Shown here piece after piece: positions 25,775-33,869 of a stretch of 64,000 bases of DNA; the first letter of the stretch is position 1, and every line of letters starts with the position of its first letter. Both the position numbers and the translations under genes were made by a program. This DNA comes from JAITVM01 sp031551135. GTDB lineage: Bacteria > Bacillota > Clostridia > Lachnospirales > JAITVM01. Where the stretch lies: positions 62,001 to 126,000 of the forward strand of contig JAVBOA010000036.1 of the NCBI GenBank assembly GCA_031551135.1, written 5' to 3'. Under the pieces are notes generated by a model. It worked only from the letters and a program-made list of their open reading frames with translations, was not told the origin of the DNA and did not search any database.

Positions 25775-26743
25775 ATGGTTAAAAAAATATTAAAATCTAT
25801 TGCTTTTGCATCGGTATTGGTTATAGGTCTTACTTCATGTTCACAACCGGCATCGAATCAAGACTCAGGCGCTAAATCTAATGAAAAAATCACTGTTGGT
25901 ATTTCGGTTATGACACATAATAACGCTTTCTTCCTTGCGGAAATTGAAGGATTTGAAGCGGCGGCAAAAGAAATTTGGGGCGAAAATGTAGAAATTTTAA
26001 AACCTGACCCTACACTCGACGTTACTAAGCAGGTAGAACAATGCCAAGACATGGTAAATAAAGGCGTTAAAGCACTTTTGATTGACTCGGTAGACGTTGA
26101 CGCTATAAAACCGGCAGTTGATGCCGCTAAATCCGCTAATATTCCGGTTATCGCAATCGATACGGCAATACCTAATCTTAAATCGGATTTACTTTGCGAA
26201 ATTTATTCCGACAATGTTAAAGCAGGAAGAATCGCAGGTGAACAGCTTATTAATAAAATCGGCGGCGAAGGCGAAATCGGTATTCTTAATCATCCGGAAG
26301 TAGCTTGTGTTCGTGAGCGTACTGACGGACTTAACGAAATCCTTAAAGACAATCCGAATGTAAAAATCGTGGCTGACGTTGCGACTCATGGAAACGTTGT
26401 TGAATCTCAGCAAGCAATGGAAACTTATATTCAATCTCATCCGAATTTAAAAGGCGTTTTTGCGATAAATGACCCGACGGCTCAAGGAGCAATCGCTGCA
26501 ATCAAAGCCTCAGGATTAGATATTAAAGTAGTTGCTATCGACGGTTCGCAATCCGCAATCGATATGATTAAAGCAGGAGAACTCGTTTGCTCGGCGGCTC
26601 AAGACCCAAAAGCTATCGGTAAAAAAGCAGCAGAAGTTGTAAGAGATTATCTTGAAGGCAAAAAAGTTGAGGCTACTTATGTAATCGATACATTCCCGAT
26701 TGATGATACAAATTGGCAAACTTATGACGGAAAGCAATTTTAA
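25775..26743 (+). CDS. Sugar-binding lipoprotein (RbsB type)
   Basis: A 322-residue periplasmic-binding-protein-1 type receptor. The signal ends in the lipobox GLTSC (Cys22), so it is anchored in the membrane. The mature protein begins NEKITVGISVMTHNNAFFLA, and continues with the ribose-type pattern DSVDVDAIKPAVDAAKSANI, PVIAIDTAIP, GVFAINDPTAQGAIAAIKAS and KVVAIDGSQSAIDMIKAGEL. Length and motifs match family 4 binding proteins for pentoses, hexoses or polyols. AAAGGGGAAAATTAA lies before the ATG. Ligand unknown. Confidence 0.93.
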   Translation: MVKKILKSIAFASVLVIGLTSCSQPASNQDSGAKSNEKITVGISVMTHNNAFFLAEIEGFEAAAKEIWGENVEILKPDPTLDVTKQVEQCQDMVNKGVKALLIDSVDVDAIKPAVDAAKSANIPVIAIDTAIPNLKSDLLCEIYSDNVKAGRIAGEQLINKIGGEGEIGILNHPEVACVRERTDGLNEILKDNPNVKIVADVATHGNVVESQQAMETYIQSHPNLKGVFAINDPTAQGAIAAIKASGLDIKVVAIDGSQSAIDMIKAGELVCSAAQDPKAIGKKAAEVVRDYLEGKKVEATYVIDTFPIDDTNWQTYDGKQF

Positions 26744-26759
26744 ATAATAAAAAAATATA

Positions 26760-26780
26760 GGGCAGGCCGTGTGTCTGCCC
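26760..26780 (+). terminator. Intra-operon hairpin after the binding-protein gene
   Basis: GGGCAG at 26760-26765 pairs with CTGCCC at 26775-26780 with a 9-nt loop and only ATGATTTT after it. More likely a partial terminator or an mRNA-stabilising stem giving extra binding protein than a full stop, since the dehydrogenase genes follow. Confidence 0.5.
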
Positions 26781-26812
26781 ATGATTTTCGATATTTTTGA
26801 AAGGGGATAAAG

Positions 26813-27859
26813 ATGAAAGCGGCTCATTTAAAAGACATCAATTTACTTTCGGTAGAGGAAATTCCGATTCATGAGGTCGGCTCAGGTGATATTTTAATGA
26901 AAATGGGAGCGACTTCTGTTTGCGGAACAGATATAAGAATTTTCAAGAACGGTCATTTTAAAATTCCTGCCGGACAAAAGCGTGTTCTTGGTCATGAACT
27001 CACGGGCGAAATTGTTGAGCTCGGCAAAAATGTAAAGGGATATTCGAAAAATATGCGTATTGCGGTTGCGCCGAATATCGGATGCGGAGTTTGCGATGAA
27101 TGTATTAAAGGAATGATAAATGTCTGCAAAGATTATGAGGCATTTGGAATCAGCATGGACGGCGGATTTCAGGAATATGTTCTTATTCCGGAATTTGCAG
27201 TGAAAAGCGGAGCGATAAGTATTATTCCGGATAATTTATCTTTCGAGGAAGCGGCGCTTGCCGAACCGTTATCTTGCGTTTGTAATTGTTTTAACAGGCT
27301 CGGAACAAAATTCAGCGATACGGTTCTTGTTATCGGTGCCGGCCCGATTGGCGCGCTTCATGTTGCTTTGCAAAGATGTGCGGGCGCAGAAAAAATTATG
27401 GTTGCGGATTTATCGGCACAGCGTTTGGAGGCGGTAAAAGTTTTCGGTGCAGATATTCTTATCAATACTTCGGAAGTGGATTTAAAAGAATCGGTTATGA
27501 AACACACTAACAATAGAGGTGCGGATATAATAATAACCGCCGCTTCCGTGGCATCGTTGCAGAGCTTGTCGCTGGAACTGGCTGCCGTAAACGGAAGAAT
27601 AAATTTCTTCGGCGGGCTTCCTTCCGGAAAAGACAAAGTTGAATTTAATACAAATTTGATACATTACAAACAGTTATTTATTAATGCGACAACCGGCTCT
27701 TCTTATACCGACCATAGAACAAGTATGAATTTAATTGCCTCCGGCAGAATCGACGTAAAACCGCTTATCAGCAAACGCTTTCCGGTTTCGGAAACTGCGG
27801 CGGCTTTTGAATATGCGATTTCGGGGCAGGGAATGAAAACTTTTGTGGTAGGTGAATAA
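26813..27859 (+). CDS. Zinc-dependent medium-chain dehydrogenase
   Basis: A 348-residue MDR-family dehydrogenase of the sorbitol/threonine dehydrogenase type. Catalytic zinc ligands are Cys in SVCGTDIR and the His-Glu in VLGHELTGEI; the structural zinc site is CGVCDECIKGMINVC; the cofactor site is VLVIGAGPIGALHVALQRCA with an Asp (MVADLS), indicating NAD(H). LAEPLSCVCNCFNR holds the active-site Glu. It would oxidise a secondary alcohol on a sugar or polyol. AAAGGGGATAAAG precedes the ATG; it ends 1 nt before the next start. Confidence 0.88.
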   Translation: MKAAHLKDINLLSVEEIPIHEVGSGDILMKMGATSVCGTDIRIFKNGHFKIPAGQKRVLGHELTGEIVELGKNVKGYSKNMRIAVAPNIGCGVCDECIKGMINVCKDYEAFGISMDGGFQEYVLIPEFAVKSGAISIIPDNLSFEEAALAEPLSCVCNCFNRLGTKFSDTVLVIGAGPIGALHVALQRCAGAEKIMVADLSAQRLEAVKVFGADILINTSEVDLKESVMKHTNNRGADIIITAASVASLQSLSLELAAVNGRINFFGGLPSGKDKVEFNTNLIHYKQLFINATTGSSYTDHRTSMNLIASGRIDVKPLISKRFPVSETAAAFEYAISGQGMKTFVVGE

Positions 27860-27860
27860 A

Positions 27861-28910
27861 ATGCGTGCTGCTGTTTTATATGCTCCGGGAGATTTGAGAA
27901 TTGAGGAAATTTCGATTCCCGAAACAAAGCCTGATGAAGCGCTTGTCAAAGTAAATTACGTTGGAATCTGCGGTTCGGATTTGGATAGAATTATGAAAAC
28001 CGGCGCGCACAAAATGCCGTTAATTCCGGGACATGAATTCAGCGGTGAAATATTTTCTCTGCCCGAAAATTACAAAGGCGAATTTAAAATAGGCGACCAT
28101 GTTGCTTGTGCCCCAATTTTGCCCTGCCGAATATGTCCTGCGTGTCAAAGCGGAAATTTTGGTTTGTGCGAAAATTATGATTATATCGGCTCTCGGCGAA
28201 ACGGCGCAATGGCGGAATTTGTGTGCGTACCGGTTTTGAATTTATTAAGAATTCCGAATGATATAAAATTTCATGAATCCGCAATGCTCGAACCGTCCGC
28301 GGTGACGCTTCACGGTATGAAAATTATCGAAGTATCCGCCGGAGACAGAGTTCTCGTTTTAGGATGCGGCACAATCGGACTTTTAGCTATTCAATTTGCG
28401 AAAATTATGGGAGCAACTACAGTAATTGCAAGCGATATCAGCGAAGACAAAAGAAAATTGGCGTTCGAATTGGGCGCAGATATTGCGCTTGACCCTAGCA
28501 AAGATGATTTAAATGAAATTGTAATGGATTCAACAAATAATTTAGGCTGTGATATTGTGATAGAAACAGCCGGTTCACCGTTTACACAAAAAGAAACTCC
28601 GCTATATGCAAGATTTAAAGGCAAAATATTATTGCTCGGAACGGCTCATAAAGATATTGTGTTTTCGGCGGATGTTTATGAAAAAATACTTCGTAAGGAA
28701 TTATGCATAAAAGGCTCATGGAATTCATTTTCCGCACCTTTTCCGGGCGGTGAGTGGCGCGCCTCTCTCGAATATCATAGAAGCAAGAAACTCAGGCTGA
28801 TGCCGCTTGTTTCGGACATAATTACTTTGGAAACTTTGCCCGAAATAATTTACGGCATGAGCAAAGGCGAAATTAAATATACAAAAGTTTTGGTTGACTG
28901 CAGGATTTAA
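27861..28910 (+). CDS. GatD-like zinc dehydrogenase (galactitol-1-phosphate 5-dehydrogenase family)
   Basis: A 349-residue MDR dehydrogenase that looks like GatD along its length: CGSDLDRIMKTGAHKMPLIP then GHEFSG, the structural zinc PCRICPACQSGNFGLC, YDYIGSRRNGAMAEF, and LRKELCIKGSWNSFSAPFPG followed by EW near the C-terminus, the last being especially GatD-like. GatD oxidises galactitol-1-phosphate to tagatose-6-phosphate. Here the importer is an ABC system rather than a PTS, so the phospho-substrate would come from the FGGY kinase, or the enzyme acts on a free polyol. ATG at 27861 follows GGTAGGTG; an in-frame GTG at 27852 is less well spaced. Substrate remains open. Confidence 0.8.
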   Translation: MRAAVLYAPGDLRIEEISIPETKPDEALVKVNYVGICGSDLDRIMKTGAHKMPLIPGHEFSGEIFSLPENYKGEFKIGDHVACAPILPCRICPACQSGNFGLCENYDYIGSRRNGAMAEFVCVPVLNLLRIPNDIKFHESAMLEPSAVTLHGMKIIEVSAGDRVLVLGCGTIGLLAIQFAKIMGATTVIASDISEDKRKLAFELGADIALDPSKDDLNEIVMDSTNNLGCDIVIETAGSPFTQKETPLYARFKGKILLLGTAHKDIVFSADVYEKILRKELCIKGSWNSFSAPFPGGEWRASLEYHRSKKLRLMPLVSDIITLETLPEIIYGMSKGEIKYTKVLVDCRI

Positions 28911-28928
28911 AAATGAAGGATGATTAAT

Positions 28929-29573
28929 TTGCATGAAATTTTGAAAAAAATCGGAGAAATAGGAATTGTTCCTGTTGTGAAAATCGATGATGTCGAAAAA
29001 GCCGTTCCGCTTGCGAAAAGCTTAATAAAAGGCGGAATCCCGTGTGCGGAAATAACATTTCGTACAGCGGAGGGAGAAGAAGCTATTCGAAGAATTGCAA
29101 AGGAAGTGCCGGAAATTTTAGTGGGCGCGGGAACGGTTTTGACGATCGAGCAGGTTGATAAAGCGGTATCCGCCGGAGCGAAATTTATTGTAACTCCGGG
29201 ATTTAATCCGAAAATAGTTGAGTATTGCGTAAATAAAAATATTCTTATAACACCCGGCTGTATAACGCCTTCCGATATGGAGCGCGCATTGGAGCTTGGT
29301 CTTGAACTTATAAAATTTTTTCCTGCCGAACAAGCAGGCGGTCTCGAATTTATAAAAGCTGTTTCTGCGCCGTATCCATCTTTGCGCTTTATGCCGACGG
29401 GCGGTATCAGCGAAAAAAATATTTGCGAATATTTGAAATTCAATAAAATTCATGCATGCGGCGGAAGCTGGATGGTCAAGCCGGATTTGATTAATTCGGG
29501 AAACTTTGATGAAATCGAAAGATTAAGCCGAGAAGTTACGGAACTTATAAAACCTCTGATTGCGAAAAGATAA
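28929..29573 (+). CDS. eda: KDPG/KHG aldolase
   Basis: A class I aldolase (about 214 residues) cleaving 2-keto-3-deoxy-sugar-acid phosphates to pyruvate plus a glyceraldehyde phosphate. The fold marks are GIVPVVKIDD, CAEITFRTAEGEEAI (Glu of the active site), LVGAGTVLTIEQV, FIVTPGFNP, and the Schiff-base lysine in ELIKFFPAEQAGG, then MPTGGISEKN. TTG at 28929 suits GAAGG at 28916-28920; an in-frame ATG at 28920 lies on top of that binding site, so it is less likely. It closes the rightward arm, implying that the pathway produces a 2-keto-3-deoxy intermediate. The rescue dehydratase that would make it is not in view. Confidence 0.9.
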   Translation: MHEILKKIGEIGIVPVVKIDDVEKAVPLAKSLIKGGIPCAEITFRTAEGEEAIRRIAKEVPEILVGAGTVLTIEQVDKAVSAGAKFIVTPGFNPKIVEYCVNKNILITPGCITPSDMERALELGLELIKFFPAEQAGGLEFIKAVSAPYPSLRFMPTGGISEKNICEYLKFNKIHACGGSWMVKPDLINSGNFDEIERLSREVTELIKPLIAKR

Positions 29574-29588
29574 AGAATACGCAAAAAA

Positions 29589-29608
29589 AATGGCGCAATT
29601 GCGCCATT
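29589..29608. terminator. Palindromic stem between convergent units
   Basis: AATGGCGCAATTGCGCCATT is a perfect 20-bp palindrome preceded by an A run, so it can terminate the minus-strand regulator gene as well as the aldolase operon. Confidence 0.65.
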
Positions 29609-29622
29609 CCACTAAATTTATT

Positions 29623-30423
29623 TTATACAATCAATAAATCGACGGTATCGTCAAATGATTTAATTTCCTGTACCATTTTCGGATTAATTTTATCATCGGT
29701 TATAATTTTGTCCATATCCGATAAATCGGCAAATCTCATAAAAGAAACAGTTCCGATTTTGCTGCTGTCCATGAGCATAAAGTTTTGAGTAGATATTTGG
29801 ATAAAAGCCCTTTTCATCTCACTGGTATTAATTTCGGGCGTAGTAAAGCCTTTTTCAAGCGAAAATGCATTTGTTGCCAAAAACGCTTTGTCAACATTCA
29901 TATTTGCCAAAGAAGAAACCGCCATATGACCGGCACAGCAATGAAATCCGCGGCGGATAACGCCGCCAATCAAAACAATCGTCATATCGGGATTGCCTTC
30001 GATTTCTAAAAAAGAGGCGATTTTGAGATTATTAGTAACAACGGTGAGACTTTTCTTTTTTGTAAGAAATTTTGCCATTTCCATGGTAGTTGTTCCGGCA
30101 TCTAAAACTATTGTGTCGCCGTCGTCCACAAATTGAGCGGCGCATGCGGCTATCTTTCGTTTTTCATCAATATTTTCGACTTGCTTCGAAATGGCGTTTG
30201 GCTCGAAAGAGGTTTTGCCTATAGGTATCGCGCCGCCGTGAGTGCGCCTTAGTTTGCCCTCGGATTCTAATTCACGGAGATCGGTTCTGACAGTCACCGG
30301 AGAAACGCCAAAGAGCTCGCATAGCTCCGGAACCATGATTTTTGTATTTTGCTCAAGTAATTTAAGTATTTTTTCTTTGCGTTCCTCTGCAAAAAGGGGA
30401 GGAACATTAGTATTGTCACCCAA
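29623..30423 (-). CDS. DeoR-family regulator
   Basis: A 266-residue DeoR/GlpR-type regulator. The N-terminal helix-turn-helix is ERKEKILKLLEQNTKIMVPE then LCELFGVSPVTVRTDLRELE and GKLRRTHGGAI; the sugar-phosphate-binding half has VLDAGTTTMEMAKFL, VVTNNLKIASFLE and LATNAFSLEKGFTTPE. Such regulators typically repress PTS sugar operons and are released by a phosphorylated sugar. Start is TTG at 30423, 10 nt after GGAG. It diverges from the PTS operon and probably controls it. Confidence 0.9.
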   Translation of the reverse strand: MGDNTNVPPLFAEERKEKILKLLEQNTKIMVPELCELFGVSPVTVRTDLRELESEGKLRRTHGGAIPIGKTSFEPNAISKQVENIDEKRKIAACAAQFVDDGDTIVLDAGTTTMEMAKFLTKKKSLTVVTNNLKIASFLEIEGNPDMTIVLIGGVIRRGFHCCAGHMAVSSLANMNVDKAFLATNAFSLEKGFTTPEINTSEMKRAFIQISTQNFMLMDSSKIGTVSFMRFADLSDMDKIITDDKINPKMVQEIKSFDDTVDLLIV

Positions 30424-30615
30424 AAAGAATCAACTCCTATAGAGGTTTAATATTACTAAACAGTAGTATAATTCGAAAATCGACACAAGATAATAATGAA
30501 CGGGGCCTTCGGTATTTGTTCTTTTTGAAAATCCAATCATTCGTCAGTATATTTCAGTATATCGCAGAAGATTTTTTTTTTCAATATGTCAAACGGAATA
30601 CAATAGATTTCGCGC

Positions 30616-30644
30616 TTGACAAAGAAAGTAAACGATAATAAAAT
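30616..30644 (+). promoter_or_regulatory. Promoter of the PTS operon
   Basis: TTGACA at 30616-30621 and TAAAAT at 30639-30644, 17 bp apart. From 30626 to 30680 the sequence carries repeated AGTAAA / ATGAAA / AAGAAA units, the kind of direct repeats DeoR proteins bind, overlapping and following the -10. The operator reading is inference. The rest of 30424-30697 shows no gene. Confidence 0.65.
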
Positions 30645-30697
30645 GATAGTAAATGAAAATAAAAGAAATGAAACAAAAATGATTTAGGAGGTTTGCT

Positions 30698-31147
30698 ATG
30701 TCGCAAATGATAACTAAGGATTTAGTATGTTTTGATGTTACTGCGTCCAACAAAGAGGATATTATCCGTCTTTTGGCTGAAAAAATGAACGGAGCTTCGT
30801 ATATCAACGATTTAGAAACTTATATCGAAGCCGTTATGGAAAGAGAAAAAGATTTTTCTACATCAGTGGGTTTTGGGATAGCGACTCCGCATGCAAAAAC
30901 GGATGCAGTCAAAAGAACATGCATTGCCTTTGCAAGATTGAAAGAAGATTTGCAATGGGATGAAAGCGATAAAGTGAATTTAATAATTCAGCTTGCGGTT
31001 ACAAATGAGGACGCAACAGATACACATCTGAGAATATTAGCCTCGATATCCCGAAAGCTGGTGCATAAAGAATTTCGCGATAAGCTTATATCGGCAAAAA
31101 CACAAGAGGAGATTGTCGAATTGTTTGGAGAAATGGAATCATTATAG
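30698..31147 (+). CDS. Fructose-type PTS IIA protein
   Basis: A 149-residue stand-alone EIIA of the fructose/mannitol family (PTS_EIIA_2). The phospho-accepting His65 lies in GFGIATPHAKTDAVKRTCIAF, and IIQLAVTNEDATDTHLRILA is the conserved second motif. It takes phosphate from HPr-His-P and passes it to the IIB domain encoded next. GGAGG 6 nt before the ATG. First gene of an operon with IIBC and a Gfo-type dehydrogenase. Confidence 0.92.
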   Translation: MSQMITKDLVCFDVTASNKEDIIRLLAEKMNGASYINDLETYIEAVMEREKDFSTSVGFGIATPHAKTDAVKRTCIAFARLKEDLQWDESDKVNLIIQLAVTNEDATDTHLRILASISRKLVHKEFRDKLISAKTQEEIVELFGEMESL

Positions 31148-31197
31148 CATTTTATAGTATGAACAATGTGTTTAGAACATCATTAGGAGGTAATCTT

Positions 31198-32556
31198 ATG
31201 AAAATCGTAGCTATTACATCATGTTCTACAGGAATTGCCCATACATATATGGCAGCGGAATCTATTGCAGAAGCCGCCAAAGAAATGGGTATAGAAATCA
31301 AGGTAGAAACTCAGGGAAGCATAGGCGCTGAAAATGTCCTAACCGAACAAGACATTAAAGAGGCTGACGCTGTTTTGATTTCTGCAAATACCGGCGTAAA
31401 TAAAGATAGATTTGTCGGCAAAAAATTGTACGAGACGAATGTTGAGGAAGGGATTAAAATCCCAAAAGAAATTATTAAAAAGGCATTAGAAACGACTTAT
31501 ATTTATAAAAATAACAATGTTTCCGCAAAAACTACGGAAGCTCCGAAAAGACAAGGCGTTTATAAACATTTGATGGCCGGTGTTTCTTACATGATTCCGT
31601 TTGTTGTTGCCGGTGGTATATGTATCGCGCTTGCGTTTGCTTTCGGCGGAATCAACTCGGAGGGTGCGCTTGCGGCCGCATTTATGCAGATTGGCGGCGG
31701 AACAGCATTTACTTTGATGTTACCTATTTTGGCCGGTTTTATCGCGTTTTCGATTGCTGACAGACCGGGTATTTTGCCGGGTATGGTCGGCGGTGCTATC
31801 GCAAATTCTATAAACGCAGGATTTCTGGGAGCCTTAATTGCCGGTTTCTTATCGGGCTATCTTATTTTGCTTCTCAAAAAATATATAAAACTTCCTAAAG
31901 GCCTTGAGGGTATGATGCCTATTTTGGTATTGCCGCTGATTTCAACAGTGGTAATCGGTCTTACTATGATTTTTATAGTAGGAAAACCTTTTGCGGCAAT
32001 CAATACAGGTATCAGTAATTGGTTAGCGTCTCTTTCGGGCGTAAACTCGGTAGTTTTGGGAATGATTATCGGCTTTATGATGGCTATAGATATGGCGGGT
32101 CCAATCGGAAAGGCGGCATATTTCTTCGGGGTGGCAAGCCTTACCGCTCTAAAACCGGGCGAAACCTCTATAGTTATGGCGGCAACAATGGCAACAGGTA
32201 TGGTTCCTCCGCTTGCAATGTCACTTGCTACATTATTGGACAAGAAAAAGTTTAACAATGAAGAAATTGAAGCCGGAAAAACTGCTTGGCTGCTCGGTAT
32301 TTCGTTTATTACCGAAGGCTGTATACCTTTTGCGGCAGGCGATCCGCTTCGTGTTCTTCCAAGCGTTGCAATCGGTTCGGCTGTAACAGGTGCATTATCA
32401 ATGCTTTTCAAATGCGGTTTGGCTGTTCCTCACGGCGGAGTTTTTGTTTTGCCGATTCCGGGCGCTGTTAGTAATTTATTGTTTTATATAGTTTCAATCG
32501 CTGTCGGTACTGTTGTTGCCGCATTCATCGTGTTAGCTTTAAAGAAAAATAAATAG
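31198..32556 (+). CDS. Fructose-type PTS IIBC protein
   Basis: A 452-residue membrane permease. Residues 1-105 are the IIB domain with the phospho-Cys9 in TSCSTGIAHTYMAAE and a SANTGVNKDRFVGKK motif; a short linker leads to the IIC domain from about residue 120 (YKHLMAGVSYMIPFVVAGGI, GGIC, PGMVGGAIANSINAGFLGA, GPIGKAAYFFG, FITEGCIPFAAGDPLRVLP). These are fructose-family IIC motifs. The ATG at 31198 follows TTAGGAGGTAATC; an earlier in-frame start at 31159 lacks one. Sugar could be fructose or a related hexose; the PfkB kinase nearby agrees with a sugar-1- or -6-phosphate product. Confidence 0.92.
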   Translation: MKIVAITSCSTGIAHTYMAAESIAEAAKEMGIEIKVETQGSIGAENVLTEQDIKEADAVLISANTGVNKDRFVGKKLYETNVEEGIKIPKEIIKKALETTYIYKNNNVSAKTTEAPKRQGVYKHLMAGVSYMIPFVVAGGICIALAFAFGGINSEGALAAAFMQIGGGTAFTLMLPILAGFIAFSIADRPGILPGMVGGAIANSINAGFLGALIAGFLSGYLILLLKKYIKLPKGLEGMMPILVLPLISTVVIGLTMIFIVGKPFAAINTGISNWLASLSGVNSVVLGMIIGFMMAIDMAGPIGKAAYFFGVASLTALKPGETSIVMAATMATGMVPPLAMSLATLLDKKKFNNEEIEAGKTAWLLGISFITEGCIPFAAGDPLRVLPSVAIGSAVTGALSMLFKCGLAVPHGGVFVLPIPGAVSNLLFYIVSIAVGTVVAAFIVLALKKNK

Positions 32557-32578
32557 GATTACTTAAGGAATGGTTTTT

Positions 32579-33595
32579 GTGAAAAATAAAATCGGAATTT
32601 GTTTAATCGGGGCCGGCCGTGCCGGTATGATTCATGCTTTGAATTTTGTATCAAAAGTTCCGAATGCGTATATGGCGGCGGTTTCGGATACCTCTGAGGA
32701 GGCCGCGAAAAAAGCCGCAAATGAACTTGGAATAGAATCTTATTATACGGACTATAACGAAGCTTTAAAAAATGAAAATGTAGACGCTGTTGTTGTTGTA
32801 ACGCCTACAAAATATCATAAGGAAATCGTTGTTGCGGCGGCGGACGCAAAAAAGCATATTTTATGCGAAAAACCCATGGCGATGAATTCTGATGAATGTG
32901 AAGAAATGATTCAAGCCGCCAAAAGAAATAATGTAAAACTGCAAATCGGATTTATGAGGCGTTTTGATGCGAATTTCAAAAGAGCAAAAGAAATAGTTCT
33001 TTCTGGCGCAATCGGCGACGTTGTTATGGTAAAATCCCTGACACGCGGACCGAGCGTACCGCAGGAATGGATGTATGATATCGAAAAAAGCAACGGACCT
33101 TTGGCAGAAGTAAACAGCCATGATATCGATACTGTTCGCTGGCTTACCGAAAGCGAAGCGGAATCTGTTTATGCGATAGCCGGAAATTACCGCTGTGAAA
33201 ATGCGAAAAACGATTATCCTGACTTTTATGATACCGTGCTCATGAATATGACTATGAAAAACGGAATGATTTGCAATATTGACGGGGCTCAGGGCGTTCA
33301 ATACGGTTACGACGCAAGGGTTGATATTTTGGGGACAAAAGGTTCTGTACAGCTCGGAGGTTTGCAGGACAAAACGACGCTTACTTACACAAAGGACGGC
33401 GGAATGGTCGGAGACGTTGTAAGAAGTTGGATGAATTTATTCAGCGAGGCTTATTTAAATGAAGATATATCTTTTATTCAGGCTATTCTGAACGACAGCG
33501 AGCCGGAAGTCAGTGGACATGACGGAAAAATGGCCGTTCAGATTGTAAAAGCAGGCAATGAATCGATTAAAACACATTCGATTATAGCGCTTTAA
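32579..33595 (+). CDS. Gfo/Idh/MocA dehydrogenase (inositol 2-dehydrogenase-like)
   Basis: A 338-residue NAD-dependent sugar/inositol oxidoreductase. The Rossmann start is GICLIGAGRAGMIHALNFVS, the family catalytic Lys is in ILCEKPMAMNSDECEEM, and NSHDIDTVRWLTESEAE holds the H-D pair; that last stretch is very like IolG. GTG at 32579 is the better start, 9 nt after AAGGA, since the ATG at 32570 abuts the binding site. It is 22 nt after the IIBC gene, so it probably belongs to that operon. A repeat begins 6 nt after its stop. Substrate not certain. Confidence 0.85.
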   Translation: MKNKIGICLIGAGRAGMIHALNFVSKVPNAYMAAVSDTSEEAAKKAANELGIESYYTDYNEALKNENVDAVVVVTPTKYHKEIVVAAADAKKHILCEKPMAMNSDECEEMIQAAKRNNVKLQIGFMRRFDANFKRAKEIVLSGAIGDVVMVKSLTRGPSVPQEWMYDIEKSNGPLAEVNSHDIDTVRWLTESEAESVYAIAGNYRCENAKNDYPDFYDTVLMNMTMKNGMICNIDGAQGVQYGYDARVDILGTKGSVQLGGLQDKTTLTYTKDGGMVGDVVRSWMNLFSEAYLNEDISFIQAILNDSEPEVSGHDGKMAVQIVKAGNESIKTHSIIAL

Positions 33596-33601
33596 CTATT
33601 T

Positions 33602-33714
33602 ATACTATTTTCATTATTAAGGATAGAAAAAAATATTTCATTTCACGCTTGAAGCATGCGTGAAACGCTCCGCTGTGAAAAAATTTTTTCTACTTATCAA
33701 AATGAAAATAGTAT
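33602..33714. repeat. Palindromic repeat family 1, copy 2
   Basis: 113 bp from ATACTATTTTCATTATTAAG to TGAAAATAGTAT, near-identical to copies 1 and 4, with inner arms CACGCTTGAAGCATGCGTG. It begins 6 nt after the dehydrogenase stop and separates the kinase gene from the PTS genes. Confidence 0.88.
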
Positions 33715-33726
33715 TATTGATTATTT

Positions 33727-33784
33727 TGCGGTTTGATTTTTCTTGATTTTATACTATTTCTATACTTTGGAAATGAAATAGTAT
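33727..33784. repeat. Nested repeat fragments of families 2 and 1
   Basis: TGCGGTTTGATTTTTCTTGA (33727) copies the core of family 2 element A, and is cut at 33751 by a 34-bp minimal family 1 palindrome, ATACTATTTC to GAAATAGTAT (33751-33784). A further GAAATAGTAT is at 33844-33853 just before the kinase gene. Confidence 0.65.
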
Positions 33785-33791
33785 AAAATAT

Positions 33792-33830
33792 AAAAAGGGC
33801 TTCGGCGTTGATAAATGCCGGAGCTTTTTA
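33792..33830 (+). terminator. Terminator before the PfkB kinase gene
   Basis: AAAAAGG-GCTTCGGC pairs with GCCGGAGC-TTTTT (stem 33799-33806 with 33817-33824). It would end transcription from the PTS operon, so the kinase likely has its own promoter. Confidence 0.75.
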
Positions 33831-33869
33831 TATCTTATAGAGTGAAATAGTATAAAAGGTTGTGTTGAT

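Noticed and set aside
31857..32411. 184-codon minus-strand frame inside the PTS IIBC gene
   Set aside because: Shadow of a well supported membrane gene, no start signal.
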